A stretch of 64,000 nucleotides of DNA, taken from the NCBI GenBank assembly GCA_009763385.1, contig CM019826.1, forward strand, positions 99,990,848-100,054,847, given 5' to 3'. The notes under the pieces were generated by a model that was given only the letters and a program-made list of their open reading frames with translations, searched no databases and was not told where the DNA came from. Origin of the DNA: Coix lacryma-jobi var. lacryma-jobi. Its lineage: Eukaryota; Streptophyta; Magnoliopsida; Poales; Poaceae. A program made the position numbers and the translations under genes. Below, piece after piece: positions 11,886 through 22,997 of the stretch (positions within the stretch are counted from its first letter, which is position 1; every line of letters starts with the position of its first letter).

Positions 11886-13489
11886 TAAATGCCAGCCTTT
11901 CTTTATTTTAGCTTCTACCATATTTTAGCTTGTCTTTATTTTTTGTTTTTCATTTATATAAAATACATTTATCTCATTTCAGATTTTCAAAGTCCAATAA
12001 TATAGATAAATTAGGTTTAAATCTAGCCGACTAAGTTTAGTTAGAGAGGAATCACACATGGGTTTAAATATACTAAACTCACGTAATCGTGATTATTGGC
12101 TACAAATGCAACATTATGCTGGAAATATCATTTTTAATTGCAATGGAAAAACACATTAAAATTTGAATTATAACGCCTGATGAGGTCAGGCTTGCACAAC
12201 ATGTCGTGTCTCTTGGGTCATGCTGAACAACATGAGGGGATGAGAGGAGCACGCTCTCCCGTCGGGGCGGCTTTTCTGACGGCTCCCTTCGAGATGAACT
12301 CAGTATGCAAAATCAAATAGGATATATGACTCACAAACTTTGTTGTCCCCATCTCTCCAAAATTGAATCATACAAAGAGCCCAAAATTTCCATAGGACCC
12401 TACAATACAAATATAAATTGAGTACAATACAATGAGCCAATTAAAGATGTCGCGAAGCAACAATAATAATTCAAGAAACATGAAAAAATAACTTGAAAAA
12501 CTACGTCCAGACTCTTAAGTCCATGAGATCATAAATAACAGTAAAATAGAAGAAACATCTCAGCCCCTACAAAAGCAGATCACATGACGTACCGATCCAA
12601 CGGTGAGGAACCTCACCTCGAAAAAAGAAGCAAAACATAGTCACAAGCAGACTTTGATCCGGCTAACCGGCCACCAACCACGCACCTGGCTGGTCCCGTT
12701 ATCCCATGCCAACTGTTGGCCACGCGAAGTGTTGCTGGGCACTGGCTGGGCTCGCAACGCCACAATACTGCCGCCTTGGCAGCGACCTGGCTGTGCAGCA
12801 GCACGATGCCCGCTCACGACCACCCGGACGCCTGAGTGCGACTGCAGGGCGGCTCGACGCAGCCACGCGCGGCCACCGCTGCACCCGAGCTCAGGCGAGC
12901 GGCCAGATGGCAGCGCGTATCAGCTTGCTGTGCGCGCTCCCGTACACGGCTACCCTCAGCTCGGCTCCACGGATCCTGACACCGGCGCCACCTGCTCTCT
13001 TGCTCGACTCTCTCTAGGTTTTTTTTTTGACAACTATCAATGAGGGCTAACATATGAGAATCGAGACATATCTAAGATCTTAGTCATACTTCGTACTCAT
13101 CAACAGAGAGATCAATTATTGAGAGGATAACGACTAACCCCTTATCGACTTTGATAAGATATTAAAATTCGATATTTTTTAGATCCTCAAAAGAAGTCAT
13201 GGATCTTGGTATCTAACTCTATTAACACATGAATAGTACTAAAACTCAAGTCTATTGCTAATATTTACTTATACAATGAATAACATGGTCAGCGAAAAAT
13301 AATAACTTTTAAATTTTGTAGGAAAGATAAAAAAAGTAAATAGATATATAACATTAATGATCTTGTTTCCATTAACGAGTACGTCTGTGGTTTGTGATTG
13401 GTGTAACAATATCAAAAATAGCACTCATACCATTTTAGACGGATGCGACAAGCTAAAATGAACAATTTAAATGTTTAATAGTTGTTTAA
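11886..13489. other. unassigned stretch without a supported gene
   Basis: The 146-codon frame at 12603-13043 lies in a GC-rich island and overlaps other long frames on both strands. None shows a domain. The rest is AT-rich. Confidence 0.35.
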
Positions 13490-13525
13490 TCTCCCATTGT
13501 AACGCACAGACATGTTTTTGCTAGT
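13490..13525 (+). mobile_element. possible Helitron 3' terminus
   Basis: CTCCCATTGTAACGCACAGA at 13491-13510 resembles a decayed form of the GC-rich hairpin (CCCGTTGCAACGCACGGG) seen at many grass Helitron 3' ends. It is followed after about 10 bases by CTAGT at 13521-13525, as the CTRR-T rule expects. I did not find a 5' TC end, so the element's extent is unknown. Confidence 0.4.
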
Positions 13526-13604
13526 TATTAAAATACAAAAAGCGAAAAGAAACCTAGAGAAATTATAAACAATATATATATGAGTGAAAAATATCTACCC
13601 AACT

Positions 13605-14448
13605 GAGAGCATCTACAGCAGTTTGGAAAACTAAGCTTGCTATCCTTGTTTTTTTACAAAATAAGAAAAACCTTACTCCAATAGTTTAGAAAATAACTTG
13701 ATAAATTATTCCAACTTGGAATCGAGCATGGCCGCGCACGGATTTACCCGCAGTCGCGTGAACTTGCTATCCCGAGCCGCAGACTTCTCCCGCCCGCGAC
13801 TGAAACTTCTCCGCTGTGTGCACTGGTGGCCTGCATCTCCTGCTAATCAATCCCACTTCAGAGTGTGTTTAGTTCCGAGAAATATTTAGATTCTGCACTG
13901 TAGCATTTTCGTTGTTATTTGACAAATTTTATCCAAATATGGACCAACAAGACTCAAAAGATTCGTCTCGACATGTAGATACTAAAAGTACAATCAATTA
14001 TTATTTTTACATATATTTAATATTCTATGTATATAACTAAAGATTAATGTGACGAGGAATCTAAAAATATTTAGGTAAAGTTGGCGAAACTAAACAAGGT
14101 CTCACATCTCCTGCTGCATGCTCGATCAATGGCCGGCAAAAGCTGCATGCTAGAGAAGGCTGCATGCTCGATCAATGATGGCCGGCAAAAGCTGATCAAA
14201 CAGTACCCACATCACATGCAAAGGACACACAAACAGTACACGCTCGGCAGGTCATGGAAAAGTACACGCTCGGCAGGTCGTCGAAAATCAGTTGGAAGGT
14301 ATTTAAGTGGCCTACTTTTCTAGTTTTACCTAGCCTAAATAGTAAATTATTGGAGACACAATAAAATTTTACTTGCCAAAGGTTTTTGCAACTTGCCAAA
14401 TGATAACTTTTACCAAGTAATTTTTTCCAAATTACTGGAGATGCTCTA
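13605..14448. mobile_element. foldback element with GAGCATCTMCAG ends
   Basis: The left end GAGCATCTACAGCAGTTTGG (from 13607) is mirrored by the right end, which reads GAGCATCTCCAGTAATTTGG on the other strand. Between them lie a younger MITE (13865-14099) and a near-duplicate pair of GCATGCTCGATCAATG...GGCCGGCAAAAGCT blocks at about 14105-14196. No coding sequence is seen. Confidence 0.55.
13865..14099. mobile_element. MITE, GTGTTTAGTT / CCTTGTTTAGTT family, copy 1
   Basis: The 235-bp copy starts GTGTTTAGTTCC and ends AACTAAACAAGG. It carries inner blocks CATTTTCGTTGTTATTTGAC, AAAAGATTCGTCTCGAC and ACTAAAAGTACAATCAATTA. Copy 2 at 17318-17553 has the same blocks in reverse orientation. This is a very abundant grass MITE type, here nested in the 13605-14448 element. 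Confidence 0.8.
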
Positions 14449-16233
14449 AAGCACCAACCATTTTCTTTGCTTGGTGTACCAAAAAAAACTTCCCCGCTAA
14501 GATGACCACGCTCCACACACCCCACAAAATGTACCCAGAAAAACAACTTCATATAAATCAATCATCCACATTAATTATCAATCTTCTCTCTCCTTATTTA
14601 CTCAAATCCAATAGACAGGATTACGTGTATGGTATACCCAGCCATCCTATCTCTCACGCGCCCACGCCCATGCCCAACCCTCCATTTGGGTGCCCACACG
14701 GTTCGATTCCTCAACCTATCATTTTCGCAAAAAAAAAAAAAATATTGCCCCTCACTCGCTCTCCAGAGGCGGCGCCCCCGGCACGAGTGGCCGCCCTTCT
14801 CCCTCACATGGGCAGGTCTCCATCTAGATCCGCTGCCGCCAGTGTCCATCAGGAAGGCCACCCAAACGCCGACGGCCTCCGCCTCTGATGACGCCAATCT
14901 CGACGCCCACGACTGTGGCCACTGCTACACCCGCGCCGTCCCCGTCCACCTCGCTCCCTCTGCCTCGGCATCAGCCCCACACCCCCGACGACAACTGCGG
15001 CACCGGATCCCTTTATCGTCAACCAACCTGGGCCGCTACTGCAGCTCCCCGACCCAACGTCAGATTATCCGCACTCATGTTCCTTTATTTTCATCCTCTA
15101 TAATGTCTGGTTATCAATATTCTCTCATCTATACTGGTTTCTCCCGCATCCATTCATCCTCTATCTACTATGGGTCCACTTTTCACTTTATCTAAATATA
15201 TCCATGAGAGATCTGATTTTGAATAATTAATTGTAACGAATTTAATGGTGTAATCGAAATTTAATTTGAGTTTTTGGTTTGTGAGATATAACATTTTTTA
15301 GTTACTTGAACTCATAGGGCCCACCATTGATTCCTTCCACACATGCGCTGTACCCCTCCGCTATCCATCCACTCACTCGTTACATTTGACGGACCAAAAT
15401 TCATAGCGTGATGTTTACCAAATGGCGTTGCGGAGTACTTTTACTCTATGGAGTACTGCAGTAGCATATAAAGTTCCCCGGTGTGGACAGCCTCAGTCTG
15501 AGATCTCGAATCGGTACGAAGCGGAATAACGGGCTGCTTGATCACAAATCAAACTCTGAATATTGGACTTTTGTATTTATTTTTGAGGCAGCTGCTCCCA
15601 TATTTCTCATAAATACGACTAACTGCAAAATGATTGACAAAAATTATACATAAATGTGAATTAATCGAAGAGATCTTCATACATGTCCACACAAAAGCAA
15701 CAAATATTCATAAGAATGAATTAATCAAGGAGATCTTCATCCATGACCTCAAAAAGCAAAAAATATCCAAAAAACGACTTAAACAAATAAATCATCATCC
15801 TGGTCTTCCCCCACGGTTGTAGATGATGAAGATCCTGCAGCCACACACTGCACTGCCTCGCTGATCCCTTTGCGTCACCTCTAATTCTGAACACTACAAA
15901 TCAATTGATGACTAGATTAGGAGCCAGCTAACTAGCAGTATAGGTGCAAAAGTATATGAACTACAAAATGCAATATAACTAAATTGAAGAGAACGTACAT
16001 AAATAAACAAGTTTATTGTTTAATGTAGAATTGATATATTGCATACCCATGACAGCTAAAGAATACTATTTTGTGCTACTATTCTTGTCTGACTCTCTCT
16101 TGACTAATAATTTTATCAGTGACTTTAATATATACTGATGTTTCATATGGCAAAAGGTTTATTATTTTTCCCAATCTCAAGAGTTATGTATGGCCATATA
16201 CTTGAAGGCTCTCATAGTTCAGTATTATTGCAG
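14449..16233. other. unassigned stretch
   Basis: A GC-rich island (14740-15060) allows several overlapping frames up to 188 codons, with no domain and no codon-level support. Near 15650-15760 a GAATTAATC...GAGATCTTCAT phrase occurs twice about 70 bases apart. I see no confident gene. Confidence 0.35.
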
Positions 16234-16367
16234 GTATTGACAGACACGCTAAATCCAATATGGAACCAGACATTTGATTTCATTGTAGAAAGATGCACCG
16301 TATGATTTGCTCATGGTGGAATGATTTGCTCATGGTGGAAGTATGAGACCATGATACATTTGGAAAG
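16234..16367 (+). pseudogene. isolated C2-domain exon (synaptotagmin-like), broken
   Basis: After TTGCAG, a splice-acceptor-like site, the frame reads TDTLNPIWNQTFDFIVE, the Ca2+/lipid-binding C2 signature seen in plant synaptotagmin/NTMC2-like proteins. A further DLLMVEV and DHDTFGK follow in a shifted frame, then GTGTAT as a donor-like site. A perfect 19-bp direct duplication (16302-16320 and 16321-16339) breaks the frame, and a TGA replaces the Trp usual before DHDTFGK. No other exon of the gene is recognisable nearby, so this is a captured or left-behind exon, not a working gene. Confidence 0.7.
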
Positions 16368-16875
16368 GTGTATTCTATCTCTTGCATGCTGTTTGTTCAA
16401 TTTAAATGTAAAACTCCCTACGTAGTTTATTTATGGCTTTACAAGGCATTTAAGCAATTGAAGTTTAGTTCCAAGAAAATAGATTCTTTTTAGAAACAGC
16501 CAGAGTTAAAAGAGAGGCCAGAATACTTTTTGAAAACTTGTATCACAAATTCGTAATCAATTTTTGTTAGATCCTAACAACACAAAAAATAATTATGAAA
16601 CTTTTAAGCAATTGAGGTTTAGTTGCAACTTGCAAGTCGGAAAAGAGTAGATTATTACTTTTTAGAAAAAAGTACTTGAGATAGGGCGCGGAATAATTTT
16701 AATAAACATGCAACACTTAATAGATCTTAAAAATAAATAATTGTATACTTGTATTAATCAATCATCTGATGTGGTCTACGACGACAGGCCCGCCAGCCGC
16801 TGGGGACCCGATGTGTGAGGCAGAGCTGTAGGTGTCCACGACAGCAAGTCAGCAACTACAGACGTGAAGGCGGTG
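16368..16875. other. AT-rich spacer after the C2 exon
   Basis: It has intron-like composition with no recognised exon. A block AAGCAATTGARGTTTAGTT occurs twice (16453 and 16607), marking a degenerate duplication. Confidence 0.35.
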
Positions 16876-17103
16876 ATGGCCGCTCAGGGCTCGCAGATGA
16901 AGCTGTTGATGAACACGCGTTTAGAGCACATGATATATGTGGACGCCTCGAAGGCCACGGTGGACTTTATGATCGCGGTGGAAGTAGAGTTCTATACATG
17001 TATGGGAGCCAGGATTCGAGTCCATTGCATGCAAGATGTCGGTTTGCACATTTGTCTATCCGGCTGCAGGTCTAGATCGATAAGTATTGTTGCCGCGAGA
17101 TGA
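16876..17103 (+). pseudogene. possible DUF674 N-terminal fragment
   Basis: From ATG at 16876 the frame gives MAAQGSQMKLLMNTRLEHMI and then YVDASKATVDFM. This resembles the start of plant DUF674 proteins (hydrophobic-K-L-L, a basic/hydrophobic strand, then a K-x-x-VDF motif). After about 30 codons the resemblance ends and the frame stops at 17101-17103. It is far shorter than the family's several hundred residues. DUF674 has no known function; chance similarity is possible. Confidence 0.4.
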
Positions 17104-17167
17104 GCTCAAGTTCTTGTACACGACCAATAATCTAGAACAAACAAAAATAATAAAACTCCAAAAAAAA

Positions 17168-17218
17168 TGCACCAGCCGAGAATCAAACTCGGGTAACTAC
17201 CGTGGCAGGGTACTATTC
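17168..17218 (-). pseudogene. 3' half of tRNA-Gly(GCC)
   Basis: The minus strand reads an intact anticodon arm (TACC-CTGCCAC-GGTA, anticodon GCC), a variable part, a T arm with paired CCGAG/CTCGG around TTTGATT, and the 3' acceptor strand CTGGTGC plus A. A run of eight T follows directly, as in a Pol III terminator. The D arm and 5' acceptor strand are missing; the sequence upstream is unrelated. It cannot make a normal tRNA. Confidence 0.78.
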
Positions 17219-17317
17219 GTTGATGGTCAAAAATTGACATTATAGATATATCTAGATGTCAACAATTTTATTAGGACTTTTATGTGGCAGGGAGACCGAA
17301 GCTGTTATTAATTGACT
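17219..17317. other. short spacer
   Basis: AT-rich DNA between the tRNA relic and the MITE; nothing else is seen. Confidence 0.4.
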
Positions 17318-17553
17318 GTGTTTAGTTTCCCCAAATTACTCCAGATATTTCTAGATTCCTCGTCACATCAATCTTTAGATGGATGTATGGAGCATTAAAT
17401 ATAGGTAAAAAAATAACTAATTGTACTTTTAGTATGTATGTGTCAAGACGAATCTTTTGAGCCTAGTTAGTCCATATTTAGATAAAGTTTGTCAAATAAC
17501 AACGAAAGTGCTACAATGCTTTTCCTAAATATTTCCCATAACTAAACAAGGCC
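17318..17553. mobile_element. MITE, GTGTTTAGTT / GGCCTTGTTTAGTT family, copy 2
   Basis: This 236-bp copy starts GTGTTTAGTTTCC and ends AACTAAACAAGGCC. It shares its inner blocks with the copy at 13865-14099 in inverse orientation, including GTACTTTTAGTATG and AGACGAATCTTTTGAG. Confidence 0.82.
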
Positions 17554-18404
17554 TTAAGTTGAGATGCAACAGATGAGTTTTGAGAAGCTTTCGGCTCTTT
17601 GCAGCAAGTTTCATGATTTTTATTTGGCTTCTCTAACAATCGTTTGTCTGCTTAGAGATTTGTCTTCCCTGTCCAGCAGTTTTGGATATGTCATACAGAT
17701 CGATCATGAGACATGCTTTATATTCTTAAAATAAAAATAGATTAAATTTATAAAATTACCAAATTAGTTTAAATTTGTAAAATAGATAATAATAAATCAC
17801 AAAAGTATTCAATTTAAAAAGTGAAACTAATTTTGTTATATTTCTATAAAGTAGATCAATGAGATAACTTCTACACATAAAAATCAGCAAAATATAATTA
17901 TCTGCGCCACCATCCCGCCCCTGTCGATGAAAAAAGGCAAAGGGAATCATCTGCGCCCAATCCCACTTCGTCCACACAACTGTAGATACACCACCACCGC
18001 TCGCCCATTGCTCACGCATGCGCCACCACTTATCGACATAATGGATATGGAGAAAACTCGTCGTTGATATATGAAAATATCGATAGGGACAAACATCAGG
18101 CAAGGGTCATCAATGTGGATGGGTAATGGTATAGAACAGCAACCGCAATTGGTGATGTGGAAGATTCAATAACTTTGATGGGACGGACATCAAGCAACCA
18201 TAGACACTGGATGGCCACGTGCATCGTCGTATACTTGGACAAAATTTTGTTGCCCCAATGCAACACGTAGGCATATTTCTATTGAACGAGAAGTTAGGAA
18301 GCTTAGGCCCTTTTGCTAGATCCAAAGCCCATGAAACACAAGTGTTTTCTACATAAACATATTACAACAATATTAAAATTTTATAGTGCGAACACAAGGT
18401 TGAT
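17554..18404. other. unassigned spacer before element B
   Basis: No gene is supported. The minus-strand 115-codon frame at 17756-18103 runs through AT-rich DNA and has no domain. Confidence 0.35.
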
Positions 18405-18862
18405 ATGTGCCCTTGTGGTTCCATTCCTGAGTGATGAACGATCGGTCAACGAGCAACATGTGTTCTTGGCTATGTTGATGTGCAGGTGTGGAGCTCGGAG
18501 ACAGTGGTCGATGGCGAGGTGAAGGTCAAGTAGAGACGTGTCGTGCCGACGGACCGGGAGCGGTGAAGGGCAGACGTGAGGCTTGGACCGACGGACCTGG
18601 AGGCCAGAGGACCAGCTGTGGTAGCTGGCACGTGGAATCGGCGAGCGAGAGCACAAGGTGATGTGCGGTGCATCGGTCGAGTCGGGAGGAAGACGATGGA
18701 ATCATGACACTTGGCGGGAGGCCGAGAAGGAAGGCGTTGTGCCCAGCGTGGAGGCTGGACATGCATCGACATCGGTGCCGGTGGTCTCGGGGTCTGTGAA
18801 CCACATCCCGTCTACGGCGCGGGTTTGGTAGTTGAGCCTCGAAAAACTACACTCGACGGTTT

Positions 18863-19034
18863 CCGAGTTTGGGCCTCAAAACTCGGGGTGGCGGGTTTCC
18901 GAGTTTGGGCCTCAAAACTCGACGTGGACGGTTTCCAGGTTTGGGCCTCAAAACCTGGGCTCGCGGATTTCTGAGTTTGGGCCACAAAACTCAACATGAG
19001 GACTGGTTTCCCGGTTTCAGCTTCAAAACCAGGG
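18863..19034 (+). repeat. hairpin array in B LTR (five units)
   Basis: Five units in a row have the form stem, an 8-base GGGCCTCA-like loop, complementary stem, joined by a GGTTTCC-like linker. Stems change between units (CCGAGTTT with AAACTCGG; CCAGGTTT with AAACCTGG; CTGAGTTT with AAACTCAA) yet mostly stay complementary. The same array, inverted, is in the D LTR at 49551-49802. Confidence 0.85.
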
Positions 19035-19288
19035 GAGGTCCAAAAAGGATGGTCTACGCGTGGCGGCGCCGAGAGGCTTGCGCTGTGGCGAAGCTATCAG
19101 TGAGGAAGGCGCGGCGGTCGACAGGACGACACGTGGCAACATCCTGAGGCTTGCGTCAAGGCGAAGCTAAGGATGAGGAAGGCGGGTGGCCGTCGGATCA
19201 AGACTCCGCAGAGTTGGACCGGGATACCCCTAGGGTTGGCCGCTTTGCTCTTGTATCTAGGGGTAGAAGGGGAACAAGTGTATTGGGC

Positions 19289-19298
19289 TATAAATAAG
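19289..19298 (+). promoter_or_regulatory. TATA box of B LTR
   Basis: CTATAAATAA lies midway in the LTR, downstream of the hairpin array, where U3 should end. Transcription would start about 30 bases later. Confidence 0.55.
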
Positions 19299-19867
19299 AG
19301 AGGCAGCCCCTCCTCTCTTCTTATCCTTGCAGCTCTCATTTCCTTAGCCCTCGCTTAGGTTTCTAATCATACCTCGCTGCCTGTGATCCGCAGAGTGATC
19401 AATACCTCTGTGTACTAGAGATTTTGAGGAAGTGAGACCGTAATCTCACTATTGTCTTGTGGGTTCGAGACACGGTTGAATTCTTGATCGATTCGCGTTC
19501 TTGTGTTATGTGCTTCGCGTTTTTGGTTTTGCCCTCACAGAGATTTGCCTCGTTCTTCCTCTCTGGGAGTTGGTTTTCGATTTTGTTTGAACCACTTTGT
19601 GCACAAACGTGATTGTGATCTTTTGACAGAAGGAATTACTCTCTAACTTCTTGAGCCAACAGATCGGTCAAGTTCTTCGTTGGATCGGCTTCTCTCTTCC
19701 TCCCCCCCAAACCTCTTTGATTCATCGATTTGGAGATAGGTTCGAGCCATGATCTCCAAGGAGTAGCTCACTATCTTCCTTGTGACTCTCCTCACCAAGT
19801 TTGAGCCTTAGTGCTTACGATCTGAGGGAGTTCTAGGCGAATCAGTGGATGAACTATGCATTTGCGT

Positions 19868-20157
19868 GGTGACCGAACGCATGGCTCGGGTTGACCGGGC
19901 GCTCATCAGCGAGTCCGGTCATTGAAAGTTTTCACTGTTCGCACTACTATTTTTGATCGCACGCTTCTTCGCTCAGTGATCAAATGCAACACTTGCACTG
20001 TTCATAGTTCGGCTCCTCTGACCGGACGCTACGCGTGTTGTGACCGGACGCTCTGTACCGTGAGTCCGGTCCAACACAGAGAAGTCCCAAATCAGGATTT
20101 TCCGGACCGGACGCGTCCGGTCCTCTCTGGTCGGACGCAAGGCTGAGTCCGGTCAGT
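19868..20157 (+). repeat. GACCGGACGC palindrome cluster in B LTR
   Basis: GACCGGACGC, GAGTCCGGTC and close variants alternate in both orientations, for example at 20029-20038 and 20104-20120, so arms can pair. D has the equivalent cluster with the motif GCGTCCGATG at the same LTR place. Confidence 0.7.
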
Positions 20158-20253
20158 GCAGGTTTGCACCGTTTCGTCCGCGGTTCATTCGTTCAGCTTC
20201 GGATTTGGTTTCCGGCTTTTGCGTTGGATTTCGAGGGTTGTGTAGTATCCCGC

Positions 20254-20689
20254 TGTGGGGATATAGACCCCAGGGTACCACACGATGGTACATGGGCCAC
20301 ACCATTGAGGGGTTGTCCGGCCCACATGATGAAGACGTGCGGCGCACGACATGCACTGCACGACAGTTGTAATCTAGATATAGTACCAACTCGAATACTT
20401 ACCATGTAACTCTGTCCCTTCAGAATATATAAGGAGGGGCAGGGGTCCTCCGAGAGGGCAACGGGAAAACAGGTCTTAGGTCACAGGTCATAAGCCAGAT
20501 CCAATCAATACAACTCGACGCAGGACGTAGGGTATTACGCTAACCTAGCGGCCCGAACCTGGATAAACCTCTGTGTTTATCTACTTTTGCCTTGCGTCAA
20601 CGTCTGGGTCGTCGTCTTGTGCACCTTCCCCTCTAATCTAACACCTTGGGCATACCCCTAGGTGGACTATCGACCATATTTCGTCGACA
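20254..20689 (+). repeat. element C 5' LTR
   Basis: It is 436 bp, with TG...CA ends and a TATA-like TATATAAGG at 20426. I count 12 differences from the 3' LTR, 10 of them transitions, roughly 2.8%. Confidence 0.92.
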
Positions 20690-20690
20690 G

Positions 20691-20708
20691 TGGCGCCCAC
20701 CGTGGGGC
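20691..20708 (+). promoter_or_regulatory. element C primer-binding site
   Basis: TGGCGCCCACCGTGGGGC starts one base after the LTR. This primer-site form is common in grass gypsy elements. Confidence 0.75.
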
Positions 20709-21114
20709 ATGTGCGTACGGACTTCATGACGAATCTGGTGGTTTCCTTCCTCGTTTCCACGACCCTTCCGGAGGCTTCACATTCGTCGTCAGATCGTTCT
20801 CCTCAACCCCTGACGTCGACGACGCTGCCAGGGCCGTGGAGGCTGTGCAGACTTTCCCTATGCCGAACAGATATGCTTCCACCACTTCAGCATCGGCGAG
20901 ACTAGCCTCGACATCTCTTCGAGGTCATCTTCCCCAGCGCTCCGACCACGCTTCCCCGCTATCGGGGACGGCGTGTCGACAATACCGATCTGATCGAATC
21001 CATCGATCGGGTCACGACAGGCATCAGTGACACTCCATCACCGCCGACAAGAAGACATTGTTGGCTCGGCTGATCAACTACAACGAGGATTACGAGAAGC
21101 TGCTCGACGACCCA

Positions 21115-21360
21115 TGCCCTATGCTCGCTCTGATCATCTACGAGCCAGAAGCAAGCCATCACGTCATCGTCAAGCCAAAGATGAGCCACCGACGAGCCAA
21201 CGAGCCAACAAGCCAAAAACGAGCCAACGAGCCAAAAGCAAGCCATCACGTCGTCGACGAGCCAACGAGCCAAAAGCGAGCCATCGTCGAGCCACCGACG
21301 AGCCATCGACAAGCCGACGTCGAGCCACCGACGAGCCACCAATGAGCCGCGACAAGCCAT
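21115..21360 (+). repeat. GAGCCA-rich simple repeat in element C
   Basis: GAGCCAACGAGCCAAAA, GAGCCATC and GAGCCACCGAC variants follow each other. The open frames here are repeat products and are not supported as protein. Confidence 0.7.
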
Positions 21361-22059
21361 CACGTTGTCATCATCGTCTCACCGCCATCCTCACCGACCG
21401 CTCGTTGTTGACTCATCGCCGTCCTCGACGCCTCTCGTCGACTACTCCGTTCGGACGACAATCAAGCTAAGTATTATCTTTTACATCGATTAAATATTTC
21501 TTCGATCGTCATATATCTATCTCTAGATATCATCGTGTGCCTCCGTGGTCACGTTATTCTTTACAATGACTTTTCGTTATTTTTCACCATATATACCATC
21601 CTGAGGATGACATATGTGTCTTCCCGAGTAGCCACGTTTACACTCGTGCTTTCCAGAGACGGCCCTGTCTCCGGCTCCTCCCTACACGTGAATGCAGCTC
21701 CGCGCTCTACGTTATGGGTGGTCGGCAGCGGCTCCTCGGTGACGCTGGTGCTCTTACGCGTGCCTGGGCTTCGCGCCTCACGCTCCGGAGTTATCGGCTA
21801 GCCGGGGCTGGCGACTCAGTTACAAACAAACTGCTCGGGGGAATTTTATTTAATGCTGAGCGTTTAATCCAGCTAACTGACCGCTGAGCGGCATATGCTG
21901 TTTCTTTACTGTTGTTATTTTCTCCATATTTTATTTGTACGTCATGTACTACCATTCTTTATGTTTATTTTACAGGAACCATGTTCGGTCTGCGAGCTAA
22001 TTCTTTACGCTCGGGGACTGGACCAGTTATGATGGACGAGAAGATCATTGCTTGGGACC

Positions 22060-22790
22060 AACTGGCGCTCGGACTTCGTCGCCGACCAGCTGGTCGCTTC
22101 GCTCGGTGCTCACCACCTGGCGCTCGGACTTCGTCATCGACCAGCTGGTCGCTTCGCTCGGTGCTCACCGCCTGGCGCTCGGACTTCATCGCCGACCAGC
22201 TAGCCGTACTCTTCGACGCTCATCGACGACTACACCGAGAGATCACCAGCTGAGCTGGGGACTCCTCGGTGCTCAGGTTCGTCGACCACCTGGTCGGGTC
22301 GCTCGGTGCCCATCACCTGGCGCTCGAACATCATCGCCAGCCAACTGGTCATACTCTTCGACGCTCATCGACGGCTACACCGAGAGCTCACCAGCTGAGC
22401 TGGGGACTCCTCGGTGCTCGGGTTCGTCGACCACCTGGTCGCTTCGCTCGTTCTCACCACCTGACGCTCGGACGTCACCGTTGACCAGCTGGTCGCTTCG
22501 CTCGGTGCTCGCCACCTGGCGCTCGGACTTCGTCGCCGACCAGCTGGATGTACTCTTGGACGCTCATCGATGGCTACACCGAGAGCTCACCAGTTGACTG
22601 GGGACTCCTCGGTGCTCGGATTCTTTGCGCCAACATCGTCAGCTGAGCTGGTCGGATCGCTCGGTGCTCACCGCCTAGCACTCAGACGTCATCGCCGACC
22701 AGCTGGCTGTACTCCTCGGTGTTCATCGATGGCTACACCGAGGGCTCACCAGCTAACCTGGGGACTGCTCGGTGCTCAGACTCATCGTTC
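22060..22790 (+). repeat. higher-order tandem repeat in element C
   Basis: A 55-bp unit containing the perfect palindrome CGACCAGCTGGTCG recurs at 22083, 22138 and, decayed, 22193. A longer unit marked by TACTCTTCGACGCTCATCGA starts at 22207 and 22352 (145-bp step) with decayed copies near 22551 and 22709. CACCAGCTGAGCTGGGGACT recurs within it. Confidence 0.8.
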
Positions 22791-22997
22791 GACAACCTGC
22801 TCATCCGACATGTTGCTTTCGTTATAGTGGTTTTACCTTTTTATAAGCCTGCTACAAGATTTATTCTTCATCTTCTAGCAGCCTTGGGGACTACCGTGTA
22901 TACATGGCGCTCGTCCGCGCATGTATATAAGTCTGATTATTTTCAAGACCCTGGCACCACGTGACCGAGTCACCTGCTGTCAGGCTTGGGGACTAGT

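Noticed and set aside
12603..13043. 146-codon plus-strand frame as a gene
   Set aside because: GC-rich island with several competing frames, no recognisable domain and no splice or promoter context I can defend.
14629..15195. 188-codon plus-strand frame as a gene
   Set aside because: Serine/proline/histidine-rich low-complexity translation, overlapped by other frames, with an A14 run near the start; no domain.
22052..22827. Arg/Ser-rich protein encoded in element C
   Set aside because: The frames are translations of the 55-bp and 145-bp repeats in several registers; no gag or pol domain.
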